Assembly (NCBI GenBank): GCA_905372305.1 | Contig: CAJPOP010000002.1 | Span: 62,001 to 126,000 of the forward strand | Reading direction: 5' to 3' | Length of the DNA stretch: 64,000 nucleotides | Origin: Candidatus Saccharimonadota bacterium | Lineage (GTDB): Bacteria; Patescibacteriota; Saccharimonadia; Saccharimonadales; Saccharimonadaceae | Shown: positions 27,234 through 36,436 of the stretch, in pieces | How the letters are laid out: each line of letters opens with the position of its first letter | Position numbering within the stretch: position 1 is the stretch's first letter | Translations under genes and position numbers: made by a program | Notes under the pieces: generated by a model | Told to the model about the DNA's origin: nothing | Database searches by the model: none | Seen by the model: the letters and a program-made list of their open reading frames with translations, nothing else

Positions 27234-27262
27234 TTTACAATTTTGGCTATTTTCTGTATAAT
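27234..27262 (+). promoter_or_regulatory. Promoter of rpsT
   Basis: TTTACA (27234-27239), a 17-bp spacer and TATAAT (27257-27262), followed by a leader of about 45 nt with an AAGGAG ribosome-binding site. Confidence 0.7.
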
Positions 27263-27316
27263 TCCTCCTGATTAGCAATAAAAAATTAGAGATTAAATTA
27301 ACTTTTAAGGAGTACC

Positions 27317-27580
27317 ATGCCAATCATAAAATCCGCCATAAAGCGCGCTAAACAAACCGTCAAACGCCGCGAACGTAATATCGGCATTAAAAAAGACATT
27401 AAAACCGCTGTTAAAGCCTTCCACGCTAGTCCAAGCGCCAAAACATTAGCTGGCGCACAGAGCGAACTTGATACAGCTGTAAAAAAGGGCTTGCTTAAAA
27501 AGAACACCGCTGCCCGCCGCAAAAGCGCCTTAAGCAAACTCGCCAAAGACGCTGGTGTAAAGTTGGTAGCTGCTAAATAA
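27317..27580 (+). CDS. rpsT: Ribosomal protein bS20
   Basis: The 87-aa, very basic protein matches bS20: an N-terminal MPIIKSAIKRAKQTVKRR and a C-terminal NTAARRKSALSKLAK motif. It binds 16S rRNA at the base of the 30S body. It has a normal leader with a strong ribosome-binding site, unlike the leaderless genes around it. Confidence 0.96.
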   Translation: MPIIKSAIKRAKQTVKRRERNIGIKKDIKTAVKAFHASPSAKTLAGAQSELDTAVKKGLLKKNTAARRKSALSKLAKDAGVKLVAAK

Positions 27581-27652
27581 CTATTCTATCTCCAACAAAA
27601 ACAGCTGTTTCAGTAGGCTTGTTAGCGGGCTAAACAGTTTAGCTGCTCGGCT

Positions 27653-28345
27653 TTAAGCAGCGTAAGTTTTTCTAATATAATCAGTTATTTGCTGAGCGTT
27701 GACCTTATTTGGATAGTAATTTGATACCTCCTGGTCATTGAATATCAGCTCCATACTATTCTCGCGTGGCGACAGCAACCGAGTTAACCTGGTTTTATCG
27801 TGCCGCAATAATAATTTTATTTCTTCCAGGGTAACATTTCCGTCGCCGCTAATGTCAAGAGGAGATTCAAGCATAATTTGATCGCCAGAACGCGGCTGAT
27901 TAGAATTCTGAATTCTTTGCGGTTTCACTGTCACCAATATGCGCGTAGCAATATTCGGGTCACGCTCGCATCCTGATACGCTTTGCTGCACCTTAAACTC
28001 ATATCGGTCATCCGACATATGCAGCATAGCGCAAGCCTCAGGAAAAAACTTTTGCAAATGATTCGCGTCGCCTTCAATGTGTTCAAGAATATTGCTAGCA
28101 GCCGTACGAGCCAGATTGTCAATCTCGTTCCTCTCCTCGTCGGTCAATTCAATAGACGACGGCTCTTGAGGACCGTAATCCGCACGCCGCGCGGTATCGT
28201 TGCTAATCGGATTATCGCAAGCTGCAAGAGTAGCGCCAACAGCACCAACCAAAATGGTTAGTCCAGCGTTCTCCAAAAACTTCCTCCTTGAGCTTCCTTC
28301 TGCATGTTCGCCTGATGGTATTTTATCAATATTTGAATTTGGCAC
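27653..28345 (-). CDS. Lipoprotein with twin-arginine-like signal
   Basis: The 230-aa protein has a Ser-Ser-Arg-Arg-Lys-Phe-Leu segment at about residues 18-24, a hydrophobic stretch, and a lipobox-like TLAAC with Cys near residue 43. This looks like a Tat-type lipoprotein signal. The mature part has an acidic N-terminal region and a mixed alpha/beta domain with three cysteines. An ISGDGNVTLEEI segment resembles an EF-hand-like calcium loop (D-x-D/S-G-x-x-x-E). The family is not recognised. Location on the outer face of the membrane is inferred. Confidence 0.75.
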   Translation of the reverse strand: MPNSNIDKIPSGEHAEGSSRRKFLENAGLTILVGAVGATLAACDNPISNDTARRADYGPQEPSSIELTDEERNEIDNLARTAASNILEHIEGDANHLQKFFPEACAMLHMSDDRYEFKVQQSVSGCERDPNIATRILVTVKPQRIQNSNQPRSGDQIMLESPLDISGDGNVTLEEIKLLLRHDKTRLTRLLSPRENSMELIFNDQEVSNYYPNKVNAQQITDYIRKTYAA

Positions 28346-28407
28346 TGTCTTACTCCTTTTTTACTCGTAACCTTGTTTTTATTTATTATCACAAGTTTGC
28401 CATAAAA

Positions 28408-29346
28408 TCAAATTTTATACATTCGCCGCTTTATTCTGCTTGCCGAAGCAATCTCTACCAGCGCCGCCTCTATCAGCAGCCACGGCGAGGCGCTGGTTGT
28501 TTTCATTTGTAAATCCGCGTAAAACAACGCTTTGTTTATCACCGCCAACTGGCTGAAATTGATTTTATTAGCGTAAGAAGATAATTTCTGTAAAACATAC
28601 GGACTGGTTGAAAAATCCGCTGCAACAGATCCAGTATCATTGCCAGACAATACCAAAGCATTCAAATTGACCGTCTGCGACGCTAATAGTCCCATTGTTT
28701 GGTATGCGCTTTCTACGCCGCCCTCAGCTTCCAAATACGCGATAATTTCATGAATACGGCCAGAATTTCCAGCCAGCGCTGCCATAAACAGTTCAAAAGC
28801 ACTTTCCGTTTTCGCCAAAGGCGCTAGTTTATCAAGCAAATCATCGGTAATTTCCCCGGTAAAAGACAACTGTTCAATAAAATTACTCAGACGCAGCTGA
28901 TCATAACCCAGCCGGTCAATCAACGTTTCCGCCTGCACCGCACTCAGCGTATAACCCTGTTTCCTTGCCTCGTCGACACACCACTTCGCCAGCTGCGGTT
29001 TTTGCCGTTCATTCAGCGGTGTAAATTCGTAAATTTCGGCATTTTTCCGCAGCCATTTGTATGTTTTCGTGCGCTTATCCAACTTATTCTCCAACAAAAT
29101 CACCTCAGTGCTGCTGCTAACAGTGATTTCTGATAATTCCGCCCACAGTGCGGCGTTATCGCTCAGCCGCGAAATAATTACTGTACGCTCCAGTGTAAAC
29201 AAAGACTGCCCCTGCATAATATCGCGCAAACTTGCCGCGTCCAGCTGCTCGCCGTCATAACGTTCCGGTACAGCACCGCCAGCAATCAGCGCTGCCAACT
29301 TTTGACGCTTATCAAACTCATTCTCACCGCATAATACGTATAACAT
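28408..29346 (-). CDS. holA: DNA polymerase III delta subunit
   Basis: The 312-aa protein has the HolA layout: MLYVLCGENEFDKRQKL at the start (degenerate P-loop region), the AAA-like lid with LIDRLGYDQLRLSNFIEQL, and a C-terminal collar domain (SAYQTMGLLASQ to the end). Delta opens the sliding clamp as part of the clamp loader. TATAAT ends 7 nt before the ATG, so the mRNA is probably leaderless. Confidence 0.9.
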   Translation of the reverse strand: MLYVLCGENEFDKRQKLAALIAGGAVPERYDGEQLDAASLRDIMQGQSLFTLERTVIISRLSDNAALWAELSEITVSSSTEVILLENKLDKRTKTYKWLRKNAEIYEFTPLNERQKPQLAKWCVDEARKQGYTLSAVQAETLIDRLGYDQLRLSNFIEQLSFTGEITDDLLDKLAPLAKTESAFELFMAALAGNSGRIHEIIAYLEAEGGVESAYQTMGLLASQTVNLNALVLSGNDTGSVAADFSTSPYVLQKLSSYANKINFSQLAVINKALFYADLQMKTTSASPWLLIEAALVEIASASRIKRRMYKI

Positions 29347-29428
29347 TTATGTAATTATACCTTATATCAGCAAAACCCGCCTCGTGATAAGAATTAACAG
29401 CATTTCTTTCTGAGAGCGGCGCAGCATT

Positions 29429-30226
29429 TTATTCGGATTTAATAGAGCTCTTACGAAATATCCACAACGAATCAGGGCTTCTATACTCCTCAAAGACAAT
29501 GCCCGCACCCGCACGAGCTTGTTCTAATTGCTCTTCTGTCGGATCGTAATTAACATAACCATTCGGGCCATTATCTAGATATTGCACCTTGCCCAGCAAG
29601 CTTTCCGCTGCCTGTACGGTAACGAAATCTTCACTACCCTGCACTACCGCGCCGATTAACTCAAGCCCTTTCTTACTATGCAAATCATTCGCTGAACCAT
29701 GCCAGTTATTTGCCAATATAATACCGCCCTCCTGCAGGCGTTCCAGCGCTGAATCAGGCACCAGACCTGCATTGTACGAAAGTATCATGCCAATTTTCTC
29801 CCCGTCAGGCATATTAGCAATATAGTCTTCAATTGTCATTTGTTTTGTACGAAAACCCTTCTTTTGTAGCAGCGCCAAGGCTTTGCTATCCGGATCAATA
29901 TGAACAACTTGATCGCCAAACACCTCAGCCATCGTCCTGTCAGAATTGCTGCCTGGATAAAGAATAAGCTGGTTTGGGTCTTCTTGCCAGCCAAGGCATA
30001 TTATCTCACGCTTCGCCACTTTAAGATGAGCAAGAAGCTCCTCTTTTATGTATGCCTCACGCTTTTCTAATTGCTGTTGAAAATCAGAAAAAATATCATC
30101 GTACAAGTCTCGTTCTCTATCCCCTTCATTAAGCTGGTCTAACAAACCATCCCACGGATTATCACTACACCCACCAGTTGAACCGTCGGCTTCGCCTACA
30201 ACAATTTCTTGATTATGATCACTCAT
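29429..30226 (-). CDS. Rossmann-fold methyltransferase-like protein
   Basis: The 265-aa protein has an acidic N-terminus (about 1-45), a helix rich in Glu/Lys, then LILYPGSNSDRTMAEVFGDQVVHIDPDS, which reads like the SAM-binding motif I and the acidic end of strand beta-2. It continues with IEDYIANMPDGEKIGMILSYNAGLV (motif II/IV region). There is no clear substrate domain. The likely role is a small-molecule or protein methyltransferase, or a pseudoenzyme. It lies between holA and mutM but with its own spacing on both sides. Confidence 0.6.
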   Translation of the reverse strand: MSDHNQEIVVGEADGSTGGCSDNPWDGLLDQLNEGDRERDLYDDIFSDFQQQLEKREAYIKEELLAHLKVAKREIICLGWQEDPNQLILYPGSNSDRTMAEVFGDQVVHIDPDSKALALLQKKGFRTKQMTIEDYIANMPDGEKIGMILSYNAGLVPDSALERLQEGGIILANNWHGSANDLHSKKGLELIGAVVQGSEDFVTVQAAESLLGKVQYLDNGPNGYVNYDPTEEQLEQARAGAGIVFEEYRSPDSLWIFRKSSIKSE

Positions 30227-30307
30227 CTCTCCTGCCTATCTGTATTTTGTGTTACGTTTTAACGCATATTCATAAATTCTATTTGTCAAACTATATATAA
30301 TAAATAT

Positions 30308-31195
30308 CTATTTGTCAAATTTTGGCGGTTTTTGGCAAACTGGACACACATGCGTGCCGCGACCGCCAACTTTTAGCTTGATAATTTCTTGGTCGGGGTG
30401 GCGGTGGCAAGCCTGACCTTCGCGGCGAAATACATGAGCAAATGTCAGATAATTTCCTTTTCGACCCTCGGCATCAACGTAGTTTTTATCGGTCGAACCG
30501 CCCTGATCGATACTGAGTTGCAAAATTTTTCTAAGTTCCGTAAATAATGTGTTCAATTGCTGGTCGGCGACATGCTTGACGCGCGTTTGCGGATGAATCT
30601 GTGCCGCCCACAGTGCCTCGTCAGCGTAAATATTACCAACCCCAGCGATCACCGCTTGGTCAAGGAAAGCTGGCTTGATCATTGAATTTTGGCGGCGGCG
30701 AATCCGCTGGATAAAATCCTCGGCGCACGTCTGAGGATCGAGCGGCTCCGGCCCGACTTTCTGCATGAACGGCAGGTTTTTTACCTCATCAGTCGGCAGC
30801 AACTTAACCCAGCCAAACTTGCGCTGATCATTAAAAAACAGCCGCGACCCATCAGCAAAATCAATCTGCACCCGCGTCGACCGATCCGGCAGCTCGCCAA
30901 TCAAACTATCGTTTGGATGGCCGCCAGCAAAACTCTGCGCTCCACGAAAAATGAACTGCCCCGTCATCTTCAAATGCACCACCAGCGAGTAGCGAGTATC
31001 CAGATCAATCATCAGCACCTTTGCTCGCCGCCTCACCGCCGTCACACATGCGCCATATAAAAATTGCTCAACGTCAGCTGGCGCATTGGGGAAGCTTTTT
31101 GGCGAGTTAAATACGGTTGCCTGCGTCACTGCTCGGCCCGGCAGTAATTCTGCCAAACCGCGGCGAACTGTCTCAACTTCGGGAAGCTCCGGCAT
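30308..31195 (-). CDS. mutM: Formamidopyrimidine-DNA glycosylase
   Basis: The 295-aa protein starts with the catalytic MPELPEVETVRRGL (Pro2 is the nucleophile after Met removal). It has Lys in VVHLKMTGQ and the helix-two-turn-helix QAVIAGVGNIYADEALW. The C-terminal zinc finger is C-x2-H-x18 or so-C-x2-C instead of the usual four cysteines, so one ligand is probably His. It removes oxidised purines such as 8-oxoG. It follows the 31201-31854 gene by 5 bases, suggesting co-transcription. Confidence 0.95.
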   Translation of the reverse strand: MPELPEVETVRRGLAELLPGRAVTQATVFNSPKSFPNAPADVEQFLYGACVTAVRRRAKVLMIDLDTRYSLVVHLKMTGQFIFRGAQSFAGGHPNDSLIGELPDRSTRVQIDFADGSRLFFNDQRKFGWVKLLPTDEVKNLPFMQKVGPEPLDPQTCAEDFIQRIRRRQNSMIKPAFLDQAVIAGVGNIYADEALWAAQIHPQTRVKHVADQQLNTLFTELRKILQLSIDQGGSTDKNYVDAEGRKGNYLTFAHVFRREGQACHRHPDQEIIKLKVGGRGTHVCPVCQKPPKFDK

Positions 31196-31200
31196 AACTA

Positions 31201-31854
31201 TTAAAGCCTAAACGGCGATTCGTCTTGGCCTAAACCAATGCCGCTTGCCATTTTTTTACCATCAGGGATTTGTTTCAGAAACATGTCCAAAATTTCATTA
31301 ACATTTGCCTGCGCCGAACCTTTGGATCCACTACAGTCTGACGTCCATAAACTCTTGACAACCGAATTATTTTTTATAGTTTCAAATTTATAAATTTTAC
31401 CGCTGGCACAGATGCCGCGCAAATCGTTTTGCTCGTCAGTCAAATCCTTGCCGTCCATCATTTTACGTTTATCCAGCGCATAAACCAGTTCCGTATAAGC
31501 TTTCGTATTATTATCTAACCTTTTCCGGTCAATTTGATTATCCAAATAACCCTCATACGTTATCATTTCGCGCGAATCCGGCGTGATAGTAATACTATAC
31601 GAACGAAAATTCTCGTTCGCCACAATTGGACCGCGTACCGTCAAGCGCACCGATCGGTCGACGTCGGTTGATAATAAAGCGGTTTTTGCATTCTCAATGT
31701 TTGGATTTGGCTGGGGATTATTAGGCGATCCGCCGTCGCCAAACAGCGCCCGGCCGATAGCGATAACCGCCGCGACCGCCACAATAGTAATGATAATAAC
31801 TAGCAGAATCGGGATGAAGCGAGAGATTGAGTTTCGTGGTTGAGCATATTTCAT
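31201..31854 (-). CDS. Single-pass exported protein of unknown function
   Basis: The 217-aa protein has a basic N-terminus, a membrane helix (about residues 13-37), a Pro/Asn-rich linker, and an extracytoplasmic domain with Cys in GICASGK and SDCSGS that could form a disulfide. The layout (short cytoplasmic part, one helix, soluble outer domain) recurs at 1287-1736, 16799-18730 and 38221-38841. TATAAT (minus, 31861-31866) ends 6 nt before the ATG. Confidence 0.7.
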   Translation of the reverse strand: MKYAQPRNSISRFIPILLVIIITIVAVAAVIAIGRALFGDGGSPNNPQPNPNIENAKTALLSTDVDRSVRLTVRGPIVANENFRSYSITITPDSREMITYEGYLDNQIDRKRLDNNTKAYTELVYALDKRKMMDGKDLTDEQNDLRGICASGKIYKFETIKNNSVVKSLWTSDCSGSKGSAQANVNEILDMFLKQIPDGKKMASGIGLGQDESPFRL

Positions 31855-31904
31855 GGGGTGATTATACTATAATATTAGGATTTTTGCACTAGTTAATTAG
31901 TATC

Positions 31905-32315
31905 CTAAGAGAGACGTGCTATCGCTTGGTAGAAGGTCTCAGGATATTTGTTTTTCAAATAATCAGCCGCTTCTTCAGGGCTCACCCAATGAAGCGTAGT
32001 ACCCGGCTCGCATGAATGAGGGATTTGGTCTGCTGGCATCTGCACGCGGTAGACAATCAACATCAGGCTCGTCATCATATTACCATACGATAGCTGCTTG
32101 ACCGCTCTTGCCACATTCCAAAGCTGCTTTCCGACAATGCGATCAACGTCAATCTCTTCGTTTAGTTCACGCAAAAGTGCAGCTTCTATATCCTCGCCTT
32201 GATCCATTCTACCGCCTGGAATATCCCAATAGTCCTTATTTTCGAGCAGCAAAATTTGATTTTCATCATTTCGGATAATGGCTTTTATTCCGATTTGAAA
32301 TAACTGCTCTGTCAT
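31905..32315 (-). CDS. Nudix hydrolase
   Basis: The 136-aa protein has the Nudix box GGRMDQGEDIEAALLRELNEEI (G-x5-E-x7-REUxEE), with the final Gly replaced. It hydrolyses a nucleoside diphosphate linked to an unknown group X. The start is 1 base after the polA stop on the same strand, so it may be co-transcribed after polA and act in nucleotide-pool cleaning. Confidence 0.88.
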   Translation of the reverse strand: MTEQLFQIGIKAIIRNDENQILLLENKDYWDIPGGRMDQGEDIEAALLRELNEEIDVDRIVGKQLWNVARAVKQLSYGNMMTSLMLIVYRVQMPADQIPHSCEPGTTLHWVSPEEAADYLKNKYPETFYQAIARLS

Positions 32316-32316
32316 A

Positions 32317-34851
32317 TTATGTCTCCTCCCAGTTTTTGCCTGTTTTCACATCAACCTTCAATCGAATTGGCAGTTCTGGACAAATATTCTCCATTTCCGC
32401 GCGCATCGTTTCGCCGACCCGCTCGGCGTCTTCCGCTCGACATTCCACCAAAATTGAGTCGTGGACTTGCAGGACTGGCTCGGCTAGCCCGGCCAATTTG
32501 TCCTCCAGCCGAATCATCGCCAGTTTCATCAAATCCGCTTCCGTACCCTGGATTGGCATGTTCATCGCTGCCCGCTCGGCCGCCGAACGCACCATAAAAT
32601 TGCTCGACTTGACGTCTGGCGTGGGCCGCCGCCGGCCAAAATAAGTCTCAACAAAACCTTGTTCGCGCGCTTGAACTAAAATTGTATCCAAATATTGGCG
32701 GATTGGCTGGCGCACCGCAAAATAGTGTTCAATAAACCGCTTCGCCTCAGTAAACGTCATACCGGTAGCCGCCGCCAGCCCATGCGGACTCATACCGTAC
32801 AGCACGCCAAAGTTGATCACCTTGGCCGCACGCCGCTGTGCTTTCGTCACCTGCTCCATCGGCACACCGTAGGTCTCGGCCGCCGTCTTCGTATGAATAT
32901 CTACGTCACTATTAAAATCGTTAATCAACTGCTCGTCACCCGCCAGCACCGCTGCCAGTCGCAGTTCAAATTGCGAATAATCGGCACCAACAAAGACTTT
33001 GCCCTGGCTCGGCACAAACGCTTGGCGAATTTTCCGGCCTAGTTCCGTGCGCACCGGAATATTCTGCAGGTTCGGATTTGTGCTGCTCAGCCGCCCAGTG
33101 CTGGTGACGTCTTGATTAAACGTCGTGTGAATCCGCCCGTCCTCGGCCACCAACTTTGGCAGCGCTTCAATGTAGGTGCTAATCAATTTAGTCAGCTCCC
33201 GGTACCGCTCAATCAGCTCAATGATTGGGTGTCGCCCGCGCAGTTTATCCAGCTCTTTCTGTCCCGTCGAATAGCCAGTTTTGCCTTTTTTAACGCCAGT
33301 CGTCGGCAGCTGCAACTTGGTAAATAACACCTCAGACAGCTGCGCCGGACTAGCAGCATTGAACTCGCGCCCGGCTATCGCATACATTTGTTGTTCAAGC
33401 TGATTAACCTCCACCCTCAGCTCCTCACCCATCTGTTCAAGGAGCACTGTGTCTAGCTTCATGCCGCGCTTTTCCATCTGAAACAGCGGCCAAATCACTG
33501 GAAAATCAAACTCGCGGAGCACCCTGTTAATCTGCTGATGCATCGCCATATAATCCTGCTGCTGGCGGTAAATCTGGCGTAGTCGCGCCAGCTGCCGCGA
33601 CGCGGAATTATCCTCAGAAAAATCACCCGCCAGTGCCGCTAAACTACGGTCGCGCCTCAGCGGATCGATCAAAAACGCCGCCTGCCCAACATCCCAGACC
33701 TCATGAAACCGCACCGTCACGTTATGGGCGTCCAGCGCATGATACAACTCCTTGACGTCCGCCGCGATAACCACGCCCTGCGCCAACAATTGCCAAACCG
33801 ACCAGCCGATTTCACTAACCTTTGCGCGCCATGCCACACCAGGCTTGGAATTAATATACACCGTGTCCGGCTCTAAGGGGTCAATATAGATAATATTTTC
33901 CGCCTCAAACAGCGGCTCAGCCGGCAAATCTTCGACGCGCGGCAACTCCAGCTCCGCCGTCTCCGCCACCTCATCCACCGCCTGCATTGTTCGCGGCAAT
34001 CGCCCGATCAGCGAATGAAACTCCAGTTTCCGCAAAATCTCCGCCACTCTAGCAAAATCGCAGTCATTAACATCCGCCACCTCCCAGTTCAATTCCACCG
34101 GCGCGTCCGTCCAGATTTCTGCCACCTGCTTAGTCAAATATGCCGACTCGCGGCCATTTGCTAGCTTTGTCCGTAGGGCGCCTTTTTGCTCGTCCAAATG
34201 TGCATACACGCCGTCCAGCGTGTCATATGTTTGCAATAATTTCACCGCCGTCTTTTCACCAACACCCAGCACACCCGGCAAATTGTCACTGGAATCACCC
34301 TTCAGTGCCTTCAAATCCAAAAACTGGTCCGTCCGAATACCATATTTTTGTTCAAAATATTCCGCCGTAAATTCCTCGATGTTCCTCAGACCATTTTTCA
34401 TGGCGTAGACTTTAGTGAGTGGCGACACTAATTGCAGCGCATCCAAATCCGACGTCAGCAGACAGGTCTGCACGCCGCGCGCTTCCGCTTGCCTGGCAAA
34501 CGCGCCCATGATATCGTCCGCCTCATAATCATCCAGTTCATACAGCGGCCAGCCAAAGGCACCCAGCAATTCCATCAAGATTGGAATTTGCTGATAAAAA
34601 TCATCAGGCGCTGGCTTGCGACCTGCCTTGTACTCCGGGTACAATTCCCGCCGCTTACGGATGTTAGTGCCGCGCTTATCCCACGCCACCGCCACATAAT
34701 CCGGCTCCAATTTCTTGATCAGCTCAATCGCCAAACTGACAAACCCATACACCCCGCCAGTCGGCGTACCATCAGCCGTACTCAGCCCCGGCATAGCATA
34801 ATACCCTCGGTAAAACACTGATTTTCCGTCGATGACCGCCAAACGCTTCAT
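32317..34851 (-). CDS. polA: DNA polymerase I
   Basis: The 844-aa protein has a 5' nuclease domain (about 1-285), a middle domain in which the 3'-5' proofreading Asp-x-Glu motifs are not recognisable (around IIYIDPLEPDTVYINS), and a full polymerase domain with DYSQFELRLAA (motif A), the O-helix KAQRRAAKVINFGVLYG and QVHDSILVE (motif C). It fills gaps and removes RNA primers, probably without proofreading. Its promoter is half of the palindrome at 34858-34879 and the mRNA is probably leaderless. Confidence 0.97.
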   Translation of the reverse strand: MKRLAVIDGKSVFYRGYYAMPGLSTADGTPTGGVYGFVSLAIELIKKLEPDYVAVAWDKRGTNIRKRRELYPEYKAGRKPAPDDFYQQIPILMELLGAFGWPLYELDDYEADDIMGAFARQAEARGVQTCLLTSDLDALQLVSPLTKVYAMKNGLRNIEEFTAEYFEQKYGIRTDQFLDLKALKGDSSDNLPGVLGVGEKTAVKLLQTYDTLDGVYAHLDEQKGALRTKLANGRESAYLTKQVAEIWTDAPVELNWEVADVNDCDFARVAEILRKLEFHSLIGRLPRTMQAVDEVAETAELELPRVEDLPAEPLFEAENIIYIDPLEPDTVYINSKPGVAWRAKVSEIGWSVWQLLAQGVVIAADVKELYHALDAHNVTVRFHEVWDVGQAAFLIDPLRRDRSLAALAGDFSEDNSASRQLARLRQIYRQQQDYMAMHQQINRVLREFDFPVIWPLFQMEKRGMKLDTVLLEQMGEELRVEVNQLEQQMYAIAGREFNAASPAQLSEVLFTKLQLPTTGVKKGKTGYSTGQKELDKLRGRHPIIELIERYRELTKLISTYIEALPKLVAEDGRIHTTFNQDVTSTGRLSSTNPNLQNIPVRTELGRKIRQAFVPSQGKVFVGADYSQFELRLAAVLAGDEQLINDFNSDVDIHTKTAAETYGVPMEQVTKAQRRAAKVINFGVLYGMSPHGLAAATGMTFTEAKRFIEHYFAVRQPIRQYLDTILVQAREQGFVETYFGRRRPTPDVKSSNFMVRSAAERAAMNMPIQGTEADLMKLAMIRLEDKLAGLAEPVLQVHDSILVECRAEDAERVGETMRAEMENICPELPIRLKVDVKTGKNWEET

Positions 34852-34885
34852 ATACTCAGTATAGCAAATTTGCTATACTAACAAC
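34852..34885. promoter_or_regulatory. Symmetric divergent leaderless promoter (perfect 22-bp palindrome)
   Basis: Bases 34858-34879 are a perfect palindrome built from AGTATAGCAAA and its reverse complement. Each half carries a TATACT -10 element, one per strand, and each ends exactly 6 nt before the ATG of polA (34851) or of the kinase gene (34886). The two promoters share the same DNA, so they probably exclude each other. Confidence 0.75.
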
Positions 34886-35473
34886 ATGACACAACCACAC
34901 GCAAAAATCATCGCCCTAGTTGGCCTGGCTGGTAGCGGTAAAAGTTCGGCCGTCGAATATTTAACAAAAAAGGGCTTCCCTAAAATTTATTTTGGCGGCG
35001 TTATCTACAAAGCCATGGAAGAAGCTGGTATTGAACCAACCTGGGACAATCAGCAAAAATTCCGCGAAGAAATCCGCCAACGCGAAGGCAAGGACTTCGT
35101 CGTCAAACGCGTCATTAAAAACATTCACGATTTGATAAATGCCGGACAAAATAAAATTGTTCTGGATGGACTATATACGTGGAGCGAGTATAAAATCCTC
35201 AAGCATGAGTTTCCTGGGCAAGTCGCCGTCATCGCCATCGTCACGCCAAAACATCTCCGCTACCAGCGGATGATGAAGCGTCCCGAGCGGCCGATGCAAC
35301 CGCGCGAAGTCGACCAGCGCGATTGGTCGGAAATTGAGAACCTGGAAAAAGGCGGGCCAATTGCTATCGCCGACTATTTCATTATTAACGACAGCGATTT
35401 GACGCAACTACACCAAAAAATAGACGCCGTTACCCGCGACGCCCATTTCTGCAAAGCACCCGAACAATGCTAA
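34886..35473 (+). CDS. P-loop nucleotide/CoA kinase-like protein
   Basis: The 195-aa protein has a P-loop GLAGSGKSS (about residues 13-21), IVLDGLYTWSEYKIL in the Walker B region, and an Arg-rich lid (RYQRMMKRPERPMQPRE), and ends with a Rossmann-type helix. This resembles the dephospho-CoA kinase/AAA_17 kinase group, particularly an archaeal-type form. The substrate is not certain: dephospho-CoA, a nucleoside monophosphate, or something else. It converges on rpoD with stop codons adjacent, and shares the palindromic promoter with polA. Confidence 0.7.
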   Translation: MTQPHAKIIALVGLAGSGKSSAVEYLTKKGFPKIYFGGVIYKAMEEAGIEPTWDNQQKFREEIRQREGKDFVVKRVIKNIHDLINAGQNKIVLDGLYTWSEYKILKHEFPGQVAVIAIVTPKHLRYQRMMKRPERPMQPREVDQRDWSEIENLEKGGPIAIADYFIINDSDLTQLHQKIDAVTRDAHFCKAPEQC

Positions 35474-36436
35474 TTAATCTAAATATTCATAAAGTTTTTT
35501 AGCATCTTTATGCTTCCTGAGCTTTGCCAAAGCCTTGGCTTCAATTTGTCGGATCCGCTCGCGCGTCACTGCAAATTCCTGACCAACTTCTTCCAGCGTG
35601 TGATTCTTGCCATTATCTAGTCCAAACCGCATGCGCACAATTTTTTGCTCGCGATCGCTTAAACTGGATAGCATATCCTGAACCTGCTCTTTTAACAACT
35701 GGCTTGTGGCAGAATCTTCCGGAGAAACCGTATCCTCGTCAACGATAAAATCTTGAAGAGCCGACTCGTCATCTTCGCCGTCGCGCCCCACGCTGGCATC
35801 CAAGGAAGAAATGTCTTGCTTGATCTTAATGACATATTCAATCTTCTCCGGCTCCATGTCCAATTCTTTGGACAATTCCTCAATCGTTGGCTCGCGGTTC
35901 AATTCCTGCGTCATTCGCCGCTGCGTGCGCAGCAATTTATTGATGGTTTCCACCATGTGAACTGGAATACGAATCGTCCGCGCCTGGTCGGCAATCGCCC
36001 GGGTAATCGCCTGGCGAATCCACCACGTCGCATAGGTTGAAAATTTAAAACCCTTGTCTGGATCAAACTTCTCAACCGCCCGGAGCAAGCCAGTATTTCC
36101 TTCCTGAATCAAATCCAAAAAGTCCAACCCACGGCCCGAATATCGCTTGGCAATTGACACCACCAAACGCATGTTCGCCTCGGCCATCTTGTCCTTAGCC
36201 TTCTTATCGCCTTCAATAATCCGGCGCGCCAGCTCCATCTCTTCTTCGGCGCTTAGTAGTGGAATTTTACCAATTTCCCTTAGATACAGCCGCACCGAAT
36301 CGTCCGACACATCATCCAAATATTGACCAGTTGAAAGCGAAATTAAATCTTCCGATTCTTCCTCGTCTATAGCTGCCGGATCAAAATCTGCATCGTCGTT
36401 CAAATTTGCCGGCTTAGTAGTCGTATCGTCGCTCAC
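35474..36436 (-). CDS. rpoD: Primary sigma factor (sigma-70)
   Basis: The 320-aa protein has an acidic N-terminus of about 45 residues in place of region 1.1, then region 1.2 (DDSVRLYLREIGKIPLL), region 2 (ANMRLVVSIAKRY, GLDFLDLIQEGN and KFSTYATWWIRQAI), region 3, and region 4 with the -35-binding helix-turn-helix (TLEEVGQEFAVTRERIRQIEAKAL). It fits the TTGACA/TATAAT promoters seen here. It overlaps dnaG by 4 bases (ATGA). The usual first gene of this operon, rpsU, is absent. Confidence 0.97.
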   Translation of the reverse strand: MSDDTTTKPANLNDDADFDPAAIDEEESEDLISLSTGQYLDDVSDDSVRLYLREIGKIPLLSAEEEMELARRIIEGDKKAKDKMAEANMRLVVSIAKRYSGRGLDFLDLIQEGNTGLLRAVEKFDPDKGFKFSTYATWWIRQAITRAIADQARTIRIPVHMVETINKLLRTQRRMTQELNREPTIEELSKELDMEPEKIEYVIKIKQDISSLDASVGRDGEDDESALQDFIVDEDTVSPEDSATSQLLKEQVQDMLSSLSDREQKIVRMRFGLDNGKNHTLEEVGQEFAVTRERIRQIEAKALAKLRKHKDAKKLYEYLD

